DNA from: Lachnospiraceae bacterium UBA1721
Lineage (GTDB): Bacteria; Bacillota; Clostridia; Lachnospirales; Lachnospiraceae
Assembly (NCBI GenBank): GCA_002317155.1
Contig: DCIR01000062.1
Span: 7,460 to 71,459 of the forward strand
Direction: 5' to 3'
Length of the DNA: 64,000 nt
Made by a program: the position numbers and the translations under genes
Part shown: piece after piece, positions 54,376 to 63,905 of the stretch
Position numbering within the stretch: the stretch's first letter is position 1
Layout of the letters: the number at the start of each line of letters is the position of its first letter
The notes under the pieces: generated by a model
What the model saw: only the letters and a program-made list of their open reading frames with translations
Databases searched by the model: none
Told to the model about the DNA's origin: nothing

Positions 54376-56088
54376 ATGTTTTTTCGAAGAATTTTCAAAA
54401 ATAGAATAAAGGAAACCATACAATACTCACTGCTAAAGGTGAGTATTGTTGTATTTGCATTGATGCTCGTCGGTTGTGGTGCGACATCGGAAGATGGCAT
54501 GGCAGGTAATGGCGGTATGATGTCGGCAGATGGCGCAGCAGGTGATGGTAGTGAGATGTCAGAAGATGGAGCGTCCGGTGATGGCAGTGCGGTGTCAGAG
54601 GATGGCACGGTAGCAGCTGACACAGTAGAAAGCAACGACAGCACAATGTCTGAAGATGGCGCCGGGACTGATGGCGGCAGTTTAGCGTCAAACGAGGAAG
54701 ATGTAGATGACATAGAACCCTACGGTCCTTATGAGATAGAGCTTGAGAAGCACTATCAGTGGGCGTGTGACGGTGAGAATGAAGAGTTATATCTGCTCAC
54801 TAACCCGAATCTCAATGTGGCATTGAGAGGGGCATGGCTTGATACAGATGTATCCGTAAGCGGGGGAACTACGTGCGTTGCGACAACGATTGTCCCGATA
54901 TATCTTAAGGCCGGGGATACCCTGTCTTTTGCAGCGGAGCCTGAGATGAGTCGAAAGTATTATCTTGCCACACTCAACAGGGAGAGCTGTGTATATACCT
55001 GTGTGTATTATACTGAATGGCAGGATATGGAAGATGAGACATTTACGGTTACGGAAGATTCATATCTTGTAATAGATTTTTCTTTTGCGAATACTTCAAC
55101 AGATGACAGGACAGATATAGATACTTCGAGACAGATGACGGATGCAGAGATTACGATGCTGTTATCGGATATAATTGTAGTCAGAAATTCGGCATCGGAA
55201 AAATATGAAAATCTCTATGCAGACAATGATGCTTTACTTGCTGAGATAGAGGTTACTGAAGGAAGCAGTGCGGAGGGAAATCCGTATATATTGATAAAAA
55301 TACCATCTGAACTGTCAAACGGGCAGCAGGTCATGCCGGAGCTGCAGCAGACCAGCCGGATGGAGTATTATGCATATCCGACTTATGATAAACTAACATC
55401 AGATGAAGCAAGAATCATTTTTAGATCGGTATTGTCCCCGATGATGTTCGCAGAAGTGTATCATACAGCGTTTACTATCAATGCGGGGCTGTTTAATATT
55501 TTTTCTAACACGCCTCAGGGGCAGACGATAATAGATGGTATGGTTGTGACTAATAATCCAATGAAGGATGATATAGGCGATCCGATCAGCCTTAATACCG
55601 AGTGCTATGCCATGACAATAGATTCTGCAGGTATGATGGATTTTGCGAAGAATGAAAATGGTGCGCCATACAGAACTGTAGACGCATATAGTCTTGTCGA
55701 TGCGGGAGTTCGTGATGCGATAACCGGATGGGGCTGCATAGTATATGACGGAATATCAGTAGTAGAGTTAAATCCGGGATCGGTAGACGAGTATACGATA
55801 TTTTATGAACAGGTGCACAGAAGAAAAGTAGCGCATCAGGTGATTGGTCAGGATGATGCGGGCAATTATTATATATTATCGACCAATGATGTTGATTCAG
55901 GTTACGGCTATGGCCTTAATTATGATGAGGCGGCTGATATAATGATTGCTGCAGGTGCTACCTTTGCATATATGCTTGATGGTGGGGATTCGGTTGCAAC
56001 CGTGCTCGATGGTGTGCAGCTGACAACGATTTATTATGAAAATTACGGCAAACCGGTTCCGACGGTTATAAGCTTTGTGGCTAAGTAA
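54376..56088 (+). CDS. lipoprotein with phosphodiester glycosidase (NAGPA) domain
   Basis: A 570-residue lipoprotein: basic N-terminus, membrane segment (about 18-33), lipobox MLVGC (Cys34), then a degenerate 12-residue repeat linker (about 38-103), a middle beta domain (about 110-330), and a C-terminal NAGPA-type domain with FTINAGLFNI, VTNNPM, GLNYDEAADIMIAAGATFA and DGGDS (about 535). The domain occurs in enzymes cleaving sugar-phosphodiesters, including GlcNAc-phosphodiester glycosidase and exopolysaccharide-processing proteins. A wall glycopolymer substrate is a reasonable inference. The gene begins 11 bases after the methyltransferase stop. Confidence 0.8.
   Translation: MFFRRIFKNRIKETIQYSLLKVSIVVFALMLVGCGATSEDGMAGNGGMMSADGAAGDGSEMSEDGASGDGSAVSEDGTVAADTVESNDSTMSEDGAGTDGGSLASNEEDVDDIEPYGPYEIELEKHYQWACDGENEELYLLTNPNLNVALRGAWLDTDVSVSGGTTCVATTIVPIYLKAGDTLSFAAEPEMSRKYYLATLNRESCVYTCVYYTEWQDMEDETFTVTEDSYLVIDFSFANTSTDDRTDIDTSRQMTDAEITMLLSDIIVVRNSASEKYENLYADNDALLAEIEVTEGSSAEGNPYILIKIPSELSNGQQVMPELQQTSRMEYYAYPTYDKLTSDEARIIFRSVLSPMMFAEVYHTAFTINAGLFNIFSNTPQGQTIIDGMVVTNNPMKDDIGDPISLNTECYAMTIDSAGMMDFAKNENGAPYRTVDAYSLVDAGVRDAITGWGCIVYDGISVVELNPGSVDEYTIFYEQVHRRKVAHQVIGQDDAGNYYILSTNDVDSGYGYGLNYDEAADIMIAAGATFAYMLDGGDSVATVLDGVQLTTIYYENYGKPVPTVISFVAK
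54487..54684 (+). repeat. degenerate 36-bp (12-residue) tandem repeats in a lipoprotein
   Basis: About five units follow the pattern S-E-D-G-x-x-G-D-G-x-x-M/V: SEDGMAGNGGMM, SADGAAGDGSEM, SEDGASGDGSAV, SEDGTVAADTVE, then a half unit and SEDGAGTDGGSL. They form the acidic spacer between the lipidated Cys and the folded domains. Such a repeat can change in length by slippage. Confidence 0.85.
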
Positions 56089-56101
56089 AAGCTGGTGAAA
56101 T

Positions 56102-57547
56102 ATGGAGATGAATTTTTTTAGACGCAACAGAAATGAAATGCGAATAATGCTGTTTGTGATGACATTTCTTGTGGGGATATTTGTTTTCTCTGCTCCGATT
56201 CAGAGAAGTATTGCCACAAGTACGGCTGATCCTGATGTATATTCAAGAAATTATCTTGAACTGTATTGCGGATCATTTGCCAATGCTGTTCCGATGGCAG
56301 TCAATCCTACAGCAACGATGGCAGTGCTCAGTATAGTGGGAATGGTTGAGCGCTCTGATGAGATATGGCCTAACGCAAGCTGGATGGAAGGCCCCAGGAC
56401 ATTTCTGGAAAAAATACCATTGGTAAGAAATGCTGAGACGCTTCCGTGTGCAAATCCGTGGATGGCGATTTTATTTACGGTGCTTACGATAGCATTGTAT
56501 GTTGTGCGAAGTATCAAAGCATGTAAGGCTGTCAGCCAGGAAACAATCGATAAAGTCGAGCGAATAGGCGGACAGGTTATTAATATATGTCTGGTTCTTT
56601 TACAGTTTTCACAGGCTGCAATTGTCGAGGCTGCAGGTGCGGCTTCGGTTGCAAGAGTCGGTGCGACTGTAGCCGGAGTAGTGATGGGCGTATTTGCAGC
56701 GCTCTCATGTGCGGTAGCTTATTTTATAGTATCAAAATGTATAGAAGGCATCGAAGCGATAGCGACAGGTATACCTGTTGTGGCATCAAATGCTGTTTCG
56801 CAGGTACTGAAGTTTTTTGTACATCTATTTGCTACGATTTTTCAGTTTATAAGTGTATACTTTGCGGCAGTGATGGGATTGATTTTTACTATCCTGTGTC
56901 TGCTTCTGTTGATCAAACTGCAAAAGTATGCCGTATATTACAAGTATATTTATTTCAATCCTATATGGAGAAGAATATTCCATGGCAACCGTGTGATTGA
57001 GATAGTATCCAAGAAGTTCCCCAGAAGGGGAAGAAAGCGATTCGGGGAAGTGCCTTACGCTATTCCTGCGTTCTCAATGAGAAAATATCCTAAACGTCTG
57101 ACCAATCGTGAGCTGATGTGGCTTGTTACGGTAGACGGGGTGGCTTCGCTTATAAGAATCAGACTGTTCAGAAGGGTTAAGATATATCCTCTCAGAGAGC
57201 TGTATGAGCAGGGACATGTTTTGTATATACAGAAAACAAAGCGCTTTATACGCATACTTACTGAGGAAAAGGATATAGATCTCATTATCAGTAATGAGTA
57301 CGAGACATATCTTGATTATTTAAGACAGGTTCTCGGAGCATATGACTATAAGATAGTAGAAGAAAGACGCGCTGCGGAAAAGAAGGAAAGAGCTGAATCT
57401 AAAAAGGCAGCTAAGGCACAGGCACGTGAAGACCGTCGCCGTGAGAAGGAAAACATGCGCGCCGCCAAAGCTGCTAACCGAGAGGCTAAGAAGCAGTTTA
57501 AGGCAGTTCAGCGAGCAGAGAAACAGGCAGCAAAGAAGAGTAAATAA
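56102..57547 (+). CDS. polytopic membrane protein with long basic coiled tail
   Basis: A 481-residue protein with a first membrane helix (about 14-32), an extracytoplasmic loop of about 80 residues, four or five further helices (about 118-285), a cytoplasmic domain and a final stretch of about 75 residues made of Lys, Arg, Ala and Glu that should form one charged helix. I recognise no family. It follows the NAGPA lipoprotein gene by 13 bases and precedes an ABC-F gene. The tail could bind RNA, membrane or the cell wall machinery; this is a guess. Confidence 0.7.
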   Translation: MEMNFFRRNRNEMRIMLFVMTFLVGIFVFSAPIQRSIATSTADPDVYSRNYLELYCGSFANAVPMAVNPTATMAVLSIVGMVERSDEIWPNASWMEGPRTFLEKIPLVRNAETLPCANPWMAILFTVLTIALYVVRSIKACKAVSQETIDKVERIGGQVINICLVLLQFSQAAIVEAAGAASVARVGATVAGVVMGVFAALSCAVAYFIVSKCIEGIEAIATGIPVVASNAVSQVLKFFVHLFATIFQFISVYFAAVMGLIFTILCLLLLIKLQKYAVYYKYIYFNPIWRRIFHGNRVIEIVSKKFPRRGRKRFGEVPYAIPAFSMRKYPKRLTNRELMWLVTVDGVASLIRIRLFRRVKIYPLRELYEQGHVLYIQKTKRFIRILTEEKDIDLIISNEYETYLDYLRQVLGAYDYKIVEERRAAEKKERAESKKAAKAQAREDRRREKENMRAAKAANREAKKQFKAVQRAEKQAAKKSK

Positions 57548-57577
57548 TATAAAAAGCAATTTAAAAGGAAATCAATA

Positions 57578-59134
57578 ATGAGCATATTAAATGTAGAGCA
57601 TCTTAATCATGGTTTTGGAGACAGAGCAATATTCGAGGACGTGTCTTTCAGACTCCTCAAGGGAGAGCACATTGGACTTATCGGAGCAAACGGAGAAGGT
57701 AAATCTACCTTCATGAATATCATCACCAACAAGCTTATGCCCGATGAAGGTAAGATCGAATGGGCCAAGAACGTGCGCGTAGGATATCTGGACCAGCATA
57801 CCGTACTCGAAAAAGGCATGACAATAGAGACAGTGCTTAAGTCTGCATTTGATTTCCTTTATGATATGGAAAATCAGATGAATGCAATATATGAGTCACT
57901 TGCAGAGGCTGACCCGGAGAAAATGGATGAGCTTATGGAGGAGGCAGGTACACTTTCTGATCTGCTGACAATGCATGATTTTTACATGATTGATGCAAAG
58001 GTTGAGGAAGTAGCACGTGCGCTCGGAATACTTGATCTCGGACTCGACAGAGATGTTACCGAACTCAGTGGTGGTCAGAGAACAAAGGTGCTTATGGCAA
58101 AGCTGTTGCTTGAAAAGCCTGATATCCTTTTGCTCGACGAGCCTACCAACTATCTCGATGTAGAACATATCGAATGGCTTAAGAGATATCTGAATGAGTA
58201 TGAAAATGCGTTCATTCTTATCTCGCATGATATTCCTTTCCTCAACAGTGTAGTTAACCTGATTTATCACATGGACAACCGTCAGCTCAATCGTTATGTC
58301 GGAGACTATGACAAGTTCATGGAAGTATATGAGATGAAAAAGTCTCAGCTTGAGGCTGCGTATAACAAACAGCAGCAGGAGATTAAGGATCTTAAGGATT
58401 TTGTTGCCAGAAACAAGGCTCGTGTTGCGACCCGTAACATGGCTATGTCTCGTCAGAAGAAGCTGGACAAGATGGATGTGATTGAGCTTGCCGCAGAAAA
58501 GCCTAAGCCGGAGTTTAACTTCCGCGAGGCACGTACTCCCGGAAAGTATATTTTCCAGACCAAGGATCTTGTTATCGGCTATGATGAGCCTCTTTCTACA
58601 CCTCTTAATCTTGAGATGGAAAGAGGAAGCAAAATCGTGCTTACCGGCGCTAACGGTATCGGTAAGACTACTCTGCTCAAGAGTATCCTTGGATTGATTC
58701 CTGCGATTTCAGGCAGTGTCGAATTAGGTGATTATCTTGAGATAGGTTATTTCGAGCAGGAGATGGATCAGAGTGTCACTACAACCTGCATCGAAGAGAT
58801 TTGGCAGACCTTCCCCGGATTTACTCAGTATGAGGTAAGAAGTGCGCTTGCAAAGTGCGGACTTACCACCAAGCATATAGAGAGCCTTGTAAAGGTTCTT
58901 TCAGGTGGTGAGCAGGCCAAGGTGCGCCTGTGCAAGCTTATCAATAAGGACACCAATATTCTTCTTCTTGACGAGCCTACAAACCATCTTGATGTAGATG
59001 CCAAGGACGAGCTTAAGAGAGCTCTCAAGGCATATAAGGGAAGTGTACTCATGGTATGCCATGAGCCTGAGTTCTATGATGGACTCGCGACCGCAGTATG
59101 GGATTGCTCTAAGTGGACTACCAAGGTTCTGTAA
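57578..59134 (+). CDS. ABC-F family ATPase
   Basis: A 518-residue soluble protein with two ABC domains and no membrane part. Domain 1 has GANGEGKST (37-45), LSGGQRTKV and LLLDEPTNYLD; domain 2 has GANGIGKTT, LSGGEQAKV and LLLDEPTNHLD. Between them lies the charged P-site tRNA interaction linker (around KQQQEIKDLKDFVARNKARV). ABC-F proteins act on the ribosome as translation factors or antibiotic-resistance proteins; the linker here is of ordinary length, so a housekeeping role (EttA/Uup/YbiT-like) is more likely. AAAAGGAA precedes the ATG. Confidence 0.92.
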   Translation: MSILNVEHLNHGFGDRAIFEDVSFRLLKGEHIGLIGANGEGKSTFMNIITNKLMPDEGKIEWAKNVRVGYLDQHTVLEKGMTIETVLKSAFDFLYDMENQMNAIYESLAEADPEKMDELMEEAGTLSDLLTMHDFYMIDAKVEEVARALGILDLGLDRDVTELSGGQRTKVLMAKLLLEKPDILLLDEPTNYLDVEHIEWLKRYLNEYENAFILISHDIPFLNSVVNLIYHMDNRQLNRYVGDYDKFMEVYEMKKSQLEAAYNKQQQEIKDLKDFVARNKARVATRNMAMSRQKKLDKMDVIELAAEKPKPEFNFREARTPGKYIFQTKDLVIGYDEPLSTPLNLEMERGSKIVLTGANGIGKTTLLKSILGLIPAISGSVELGDYLEIGYFEQEMDQSVTTTCIEEIWQTFPGFTQYEVRSALAKCGLTTKHIESLVKVLSGGEQAKVRLCKLINKDTNILLLDEPTNHLDVDAKDELKRALKAYKGSVLMVCHEPEFYDGLATAVWDCSKWTTKVL

Positions 59135-59197
59135 TGGCAGACATCGACCATGAGGCCACTGTGTTTATTTCTGTTGCCGGACTATGAAGGTTTATAA

Positions 59198-60484
59198 ATG
59201 GATAGATACGATAAGTGTATTGAACTGTCGGAAAAAATAATAAATGCCGCCCATAACAGTATTTTGCTTAAACTGCGATTTTTGGAGATCGCAATGGGTA
59301 ACCTTGAATGGGTACCTTTGAATAAGCTAATGCTGGTAGAGGGCAGGGGATATGCATGTGATGGTAAAAACATTTACTATGATCCTGAATGTATGCTTGA
59401 AGACTTCAAGAGGGATCAGGAACGAATAGTTAATCTTTACCTTCATGTCATCTTGCATATGATTTTCCATCATAATTATGAATACGATAAGAAAAACACA
59501 GCCGCCTGGGATCTGGCTACGGATATAGCAGTATGGGCTGTAATGATGGATCTTGATATTTATAAGGATTCGTCCGATGAGGATGCTGAGCGCAGGCTTA
59601 AGCTTAAGACACTTAAAAAAAGATGCCCGCAGCTTAGTGCACAGAAGCTTTACAGATTATTTTTGCTAGAACCTCCGTCACACGATGAGGAGATTACGCT
59701 TAAGAGACTGTTCTGTATAGATTCACACAGCAGATGGATGGAACCTGAGAAGCTTGAGATATCACTTGAGCAGTGGAAAAAAATCACTGAGAGAGTTAAG
59801 GCCGACTTAAAGAGTTTTTCTAAAAATAAGGCAGGTGGCGAAAGCTTGATGCTTGAGCTTGCGGAGGCAACCAGGCAGAAGGTAGATTACAGCAAATTCT
59901 TAAAGCAGTTTATGATGCGCAGTGAGGCTATGCATATAAACGATGATGAATTTGATTACGTGTACTATACTTACGGACTCGAGGTATATCGCAATATGCC
60001 ACTGATAGAGCCGCTTGAATATAAGGATGTCAATCGTATTAATGAGTTCGTGATTGCTCTTGATACTTCGGCTTCATGTCGTGGTAAGGTGGTACAGGAT
60101 TTTTTACAAAAGACAATAAATATCTTAAAAAGTGAGGATACGTTTTTTAAGAAGATGAATGTCCATATCATTCAGTGTGATAATCAGGTTCAGAATGATA
60201 CCGTAATCACCTGTGATGAGGACTTTGAATATTTTCTTAAAAACGGAAAACTGCAGGGATTCGGATCCACTGATTTTACACCGGTATTTGAGTATGTGGA
60301 CGAGCTTAGAAGCAGGGGAGAATTAAAATCACTTAAGGGATTGATATATTTTACGGACGGGTACGGAACATATCCGGCGAAGATGCCGGATTATGATGTG
60401 GCGTTTGTATTCCTCGATGAGGATGATAAGAGCCCGGCGGTTCCGCCATGGGCAGCAAAGGTAGTGCTGGACGAGAAACTGTAA
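59198..60484 (+). CDS. vWA-like protein with degenerate metallopeptidase N-domain (DUF2201 type)
   Basis: A 428-residue protein. The N-terminal domain (about 1-260) matches the putative metallopeptidase part of DUF2201 (PF13203), but the usual HExxH appears as HVILH (His83, His87), so the catalytic Glu is absent. The C-terminal domain (about 285-428) is von Willebrand A-like with a MIDAS start DTSAS (Asp289), a later GSTDFTPVFEYV and YFTDGYG. This architecture normally partners a MoxR-type AAA ATPase, encoded directly downstream. GAAGG precedes the ATG. The pair probably works as a chaperone-like or metal-loading unit; substrate unknown. Confidence 0.82.
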   Translation: MDRYDKCIELSEKIINAAHNSILLKLRFLEIAMGNLEWVPLNKLMLVEGRGYACDGKNIYYDPECMLEDFKRDQERIVNLYLHVILHMIFHHNYEYDKKNTAAWDLATDIAVWAVMMDLDIYKDSSDEDAERRLKLKTLKKRCPQLSAQKLYRLFLLEPPSHDEEITLKRLFCIDSHSRWMEPEKLEISLEQWKKITERVKADLKSFSKNKAGGESLMLELAEATRQKVDYSKFLKQFMMRSEAMHINDDEFDYVYYTYGLEVYRNMPLIEPLEYKDVNRINEFVIALDTSASCRGKVVQDFLQKTINILKSEDTFFKKMNVHIIQCDNQVQNDTVITCDEDFEYFLKNGKLQGFGSTDFTPVFEYVDELRSRGELKSLKGLIYFTDGYGTYPAKMPDYDVAFVFLDEDDKSPAVPPWAAKVVLDEKL

Positions 60485-60559
60485 CTTATATTTAGAAGCG
60501 GTTTACCTCAGATAAGCCAAAAGTGTTAATCGGCTACGATGCAATTGGGAGTATATTGA

Positions 60560-62068
60560 ATGAATATTAAAGAAGCAAAAAATTATATAAAAGATACCGT
60601 GCGCCTTTATCTTAAAAAGGATGAGTACGATGAGTATTATATCCCTGTGGTTCGCCAGCGACCTATTTTTTTGCTGGGTGCACCGGGTATAGGTAAGACT
60701 GCAATTATGGAGCAGGTAGCGCAGGAACTCGGAATAGCCCTTGTAGCATATTCAATGACTCATCACACCCGTCAGTCGGCTCTCGGACTTCCCTTTATTG
60801 AGCACAAGACATACGGTGGTGAGGAGTATTCGGTATCAGAATATACCATGAGTGAAATCATTGCTTCCGTATATGAAACAATAGAGAGAAGCGGAATCAA
60901 GGAGGGTATTCTTTTCCTTGATGAGATTAACTGTGTTTCTGAAACTTTGGCTCCTTCAATGCTTCAGTTCCTTCAGTATAAAGTATTCGGTCGTCATCAG
61001 GTTCCGGAAGGATGGGTAATCGTTACGGCAGGTAATCCGCCTGAATACAATAAGTCAGTAAGGGAGTTTGATGTGGTGACTCTCGACAGATTGAAAATAC
61101 TTGATGTGGATGCTGATTATGAGGCTTGGAAAAGCTATGCACATGAGAGAAATATTCACGGTGCCATTCAGAGCTATCTTGAGCTAAATAAGCAGGATTT
61201 TTATATCATGGAGACAACCGCCGGTGGCAAGAGTTATGTGACTGCCAGAGGCTGGGAAGACCTCTCACAGATCCTTGGATTGTATGAAGCGGATGGCCTT
61301 AATGTTTCGGAAGAGCTAGTTAATCAGTATCTGAGAAGTGACAGAGTGGTAAGAGAATTTACAGCTTACTATGATTTGTTTAATAAATATAAGAATGATT
61401 ATAAGGCATGGGAAATTGTCGAAGGTAATTACAGCGATGAGACTATTGCCAAAGCGGGAGCAGCTGCGTTCGACGAGCGCATATCACTGATGGGACTGCT
61501 GATTTCCAATATCGAGAATGAGATGAGAGATGTCTGCAGAAAGGGAGAGATGCTTAAAAATATCCTCCCTGCATTGAAGGCGCTTAAGGAAACTGATAAG
61601 GATATTTTGGAGGTGCTTCGAAATGTTCTTTCAGTGCGTGTAAAAAAAGCTGAACAGCTTAAAGCTGCAGGAGCACTTTCCGAGGACGATCGTAAGATGA
61701 CAAAACTTACCATCGCATTTTTAAGTGAGTGCATAGGCGCAGTTGAAGATGTACGTGTGGATGGAAGTGCAAGCGCAATCGCAGATTTTGAAGTGGTAAG
61801 AGGCAATTTCACAATTCAGAAGGCTAATCTGCAGAAGGCAGTGGAGAAATGTCAGATGCATATTCACCATGCATTTGAGTTTACAAACAAGGCTTACCCT
61901 CAGGGCAATGAGATGCTGATACTTCTGACAGAGCTGACTGTAAGTGAGGCGGGTACTAAGTTCCTCACAGATTTCGGAAGTGTCGATTATAACAAATACA
62001 GCTCTGAAATGTTAATGACAGAAAGAAACACTGAATTGCTGGCAGAAATTGAAAACTTAAAGCTGTAG
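60560..62068 (+). CDS. MoxR-type AAA ATPase
   Basis: A 502-residue ATPase. Walker A is LLGAPGIGKT (about 39-48), Walker B ILFLDEIN (Asp121, Glu122), with sensor 1 in IVTAGNPPEYNKS and a following arginine region (LDRLKIL). The C-terminal half (about 270-502) is mainly helical and unlike short MoxR proteins, possibly a partner-binding part. It starts 75 bases after the vWA gene. MoxR/vWA pairs (for example RavA-ViaA) assist folding or cofactor insertion of other proteins. GGGAG precedes the ATG. Confidence 0.88.
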   Translation: MNIKEAKNYIKDTVRLYLKKDEYDEYYIPVVRQRPIFLLGAPGIGKTAIMEQVAQELGIALVAYSMTHHTRQSALGLPFIEHKTYGGEEYSVSEYTMSEIIASVYETIERSGIKEGILFLDEINCVSETLAPSMLQFLQYKVFGRHQVPEGWVIVTAGNPPEYNKSVREFDVVTLDRLKILDVDADYEAWKSYAHERNIHGAIQSYLELNKQDFYIMETTAGGKSYVTARGWEDLSQILGLYEADGLNVSEELVNQYLRSDRVVREFTAYYDLFNKYKNDYKAWEIVEGNYSDETIAKAGAAAFDERISLMGLLISNIENEMRDVCRKGEMLKNILPALKALKETDKDILEVLRNVLSVRVKKAEQLKAAGALSEDDRKMTKLTIAFLSECIGAVEDVRVDGSASAIADFEVVRGNFTIQKANLQKAVEKCQMHIHHAFEFTNKAYPQGNEMLILLTELTVSEAGTKFLTDFGSVDYNKYSSEMLMTERNTELLAEIENLKL

Positions 62069-62131
62069 TAAAATATGTGATTCATCGGTGTTATGCAAGC
62101 AAATTAGTACTATTCAAAGTTGGTAATGTAA

Positions 62132-63037
62132 ATGGTGACAGAGTTAAGCGTCGGCAATGGAGTGCTGGCTTACAGCATATCTGAAAAAGACGGACTAAAA
62201 GAGGCTACAATTGAATATTACCGCGGTAAAGATGTAGCGGTGACGGTGCCTGAGTTGATAGAGGACTGCCCGGTTGTCTGTATTGGTAAGAAAGCATTTT
62301 TATCAGCAAAGACCTTATCAAGAATTGTGATTCCGCAGTCAGTTCGCAAAATAGGAGACTGGGCATTTGCTTCATGCAGCAGACTCACCGAACTGGTTTT
62401 GCCGAGAAAGTCACTTGAGATAGGAAACGGTGTTTTCAAAGACTGTGTTATGCTTGAAAAAATCGTTCTGACGGATGAGGTTGGAAGTCAGGCTGATTCT
62501 GATACATGCTATCTTCTTGCGGCAGCAGTCAGCAGATTGGACGCTCAATATCTGTTTGATATCGTCAATGCAGGATCGCCTGAATGGATCGAGCATTTCG
62601 ATTCAACAACTCTTCAGATGCTTATGAAAGACGATTCGGATGGATTTTCGAAGATGCTTTTGTGCGGAGAAGAGGATTACGTTGGCGATGACAGTAACTT
62701 CGATACATATTGTCTTATGAGGCAAAAAGATAAGGTAAGAATGTTGCTGCTGAGACTGCTTCATTCCGAAGGTATAAGCTCTGATATAAGAGAACGCTTT
62801 GTTGCTTATATCAGAGAGAATATGGACAGTGTAACGTGGAAGGTAGTGGTGGAAGAGCACGGTGATGAAAGAGAGTATTTTGATCTGCTGCTTGACTATG
62901 ACTGCATTAATAAGGATAATGTATCGAGGCTGATAGAATCCATGGGAGAGCGTAATACCGGTATGAAGGGATATCTGATGAAGGTTAAGACTGAAAGGAT
63001 GTCCGGTGGCGGTTTTATGGACGAATTGGATTTGTGA
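62132..63037 (+). CDS. leucine-rich-repeat (LRR_5/BspA-type) protein, cytoplasmic
   Basis: A 301-residue protein with three LRR_5 repeats (about 45-115: CIGKKAFLSAKTLSRIVIP, KIGDWAFASCSRLTELVLP, EIGNGVFKDCVMLEKIVL) and a helical C-terminal part (about 130-301) that looks like ankyrin- or HEAT-like helices. There is no signal peptide, unlike most BspA-type surface proteins. It follows the MoxR gene after 63 bases, completing an apparent AAA/vWA/LRR trio. It may be the adaptor choosing the client of the ATPase; inference only. Confidence 0.8.
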   Translation: MVTELSVGNGVLAYSISEKDGLKEATIEYYRGKDVAVTVPELIEDCPVVCIGKKAFLSAKTLSRIVIPQSVRKIGDWAFASCSRLTELVLPRKSLEIGNGVFKDCVMLEKIVLTDEVGSQADSDTCYLLAAAVSRLDAQYLFDIVNAGSPEWIEHFDSTTLQMLMKDDSDGFSKMLLCGEEDYVGDDSNFDTYCLMRQKDKVRMLLLRLLHSEGISSDIRERFVAYIRENMDSVTWKVVVEEHGDEREYFDLLLDYDCINKDNVSRLIESMGERNTGMKGYLMKVKTERMSGGGFMDELDL

Positions 63038-63219
63038 TGGCTACATATATGTGATATAAGTAAAGACTTTATCTTTAAGATTATGGTCTTCATTTGTACT
63101 ATTGGATGAATGTTAGTGTTTTGTAAGAGCCAGAACACTAAATATTGTGGCAGGATATTTTATTGGTATTTATGAACAAAAAAACAGGGAATAAACCTTT
63201 AAAATACGCGGTTTTTTCC

Positions 63220-63248
63220 TTGACATTGACTTGCATTTAATGTAGAAT
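63220..63248 (+). promoter_or_regulatory. consensus sigma-A promoter of rplM-rpsI
   Basis: TTGACA (63220-63225), exactly 17 bases, TAGAAT (63243-63248). The start of transcription should be near 63255. The preceding stretch, 63038-63219, shows no gene. Confidence 0.88.
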
Positions 63249-63254
63249 TCTCAA

Positions 63255-63463
63255 TTGTGTGGCGGTTTGTGGACAGTAGGTTCAATCTCGGCTCCGAGCT
63301 CCAAAACAGTTAACACAACCTGGAATTGGTATCTACGGCCCGGACATCCGTTTTTACCGCAACATAATTACAGGTCATTATATTTAGGGACGTTTTTTCT
63401 TAGGAATGTTCCTGCATTAGGAGCAATCCTAAATACGATTTACAATTTATTGGAGGAAACACG
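63255..63463 (+). promoter_or_regulatory. long 5' leader of rplM, candidate ribosomal-protein L13 leader
   Basis: About 210 bases of untranslated leader precede rplM. It contains several short inverted repeats (for example CGGCTCCGAG near 63290 and TTAGGAATGTTCCTGCATT / AGGAGCAATCCTAA near 63400-63432). Firmicutes often carry an L13-binding leader here; I cannot confirm the consensus by eye. A 70-codon frame across it (63255-63467) has no ribosome site and is not counted as a gene. Confidence 0.5.
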
Positions 63464-63892
63464 ATGAAGACTTATATGCCTAGCGCAGCTACCATCGAAA
63501 GAAAATGGTATGTAGTAGACGCTACTAATAAGACTCTCGGCCGTCTGGCTGCAGAGGTTGCAAAGGTATTAAGAGGAAAGAACAAGCCTTGCTACACTCC
63601 TTTCCTTGATACCGGCGATTATGTAATTGTTATCAACGCAGAGAAGATTAAGGTTAGCGGTAAGAAGCTTGATCAGAAGGTTTACTATCATCACTCTGAC
63701 TATGTTGGAGGAATGAAGGAAGAGACCCTTAGAGAGAAGCTTGCTAACAGCCCTGCTGAAGTAATCGAGCTTGCAGTAAAGGGAATGCTTCCCAAGGGAC
63801 CTCTCGGAAGAGAAATGTACACAAAGCTTCACGTTTATGCAGGAGCTGAGCATCCTCATGTTGCTCAGAAGCCTGAAGAGCTTACATTCTAA
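63464..63892 (+). CDS. rplM: 50S ribosomal protein L13
   Basis: A 142-residue ribosomal protein, full length. [50 protein letters not shown] and [20 protein letters not shown] are hallmark segments. It binds early in 50S assembly. TTGGAGGAAACACG precedes the ATG. Followed after 13 bases by rpsI. Confidence 0.98.
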   Translation: MKTYMPSAATIERKWYVVDATNKTLGRLAAEVAKVLRGKNKPCYTPFLDTGDYVIVINAEKIKVSGKKLDQKVYYHHSDYVGGMKEETLREKLANSPAEVIELAVKGMLPKGPLGREMYTKLHVYAGAEHPHVAQKPEELTF

Positions 63893-63905
63893 GGAGGTTT
63901 AAATC

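Noticed and set aside
63255..63467. 70-codon frame before rplM
   Set aside because: It begins at the predicted transcription start without a ribosome site and overlaps the rplM start; better explained as leader RNA.
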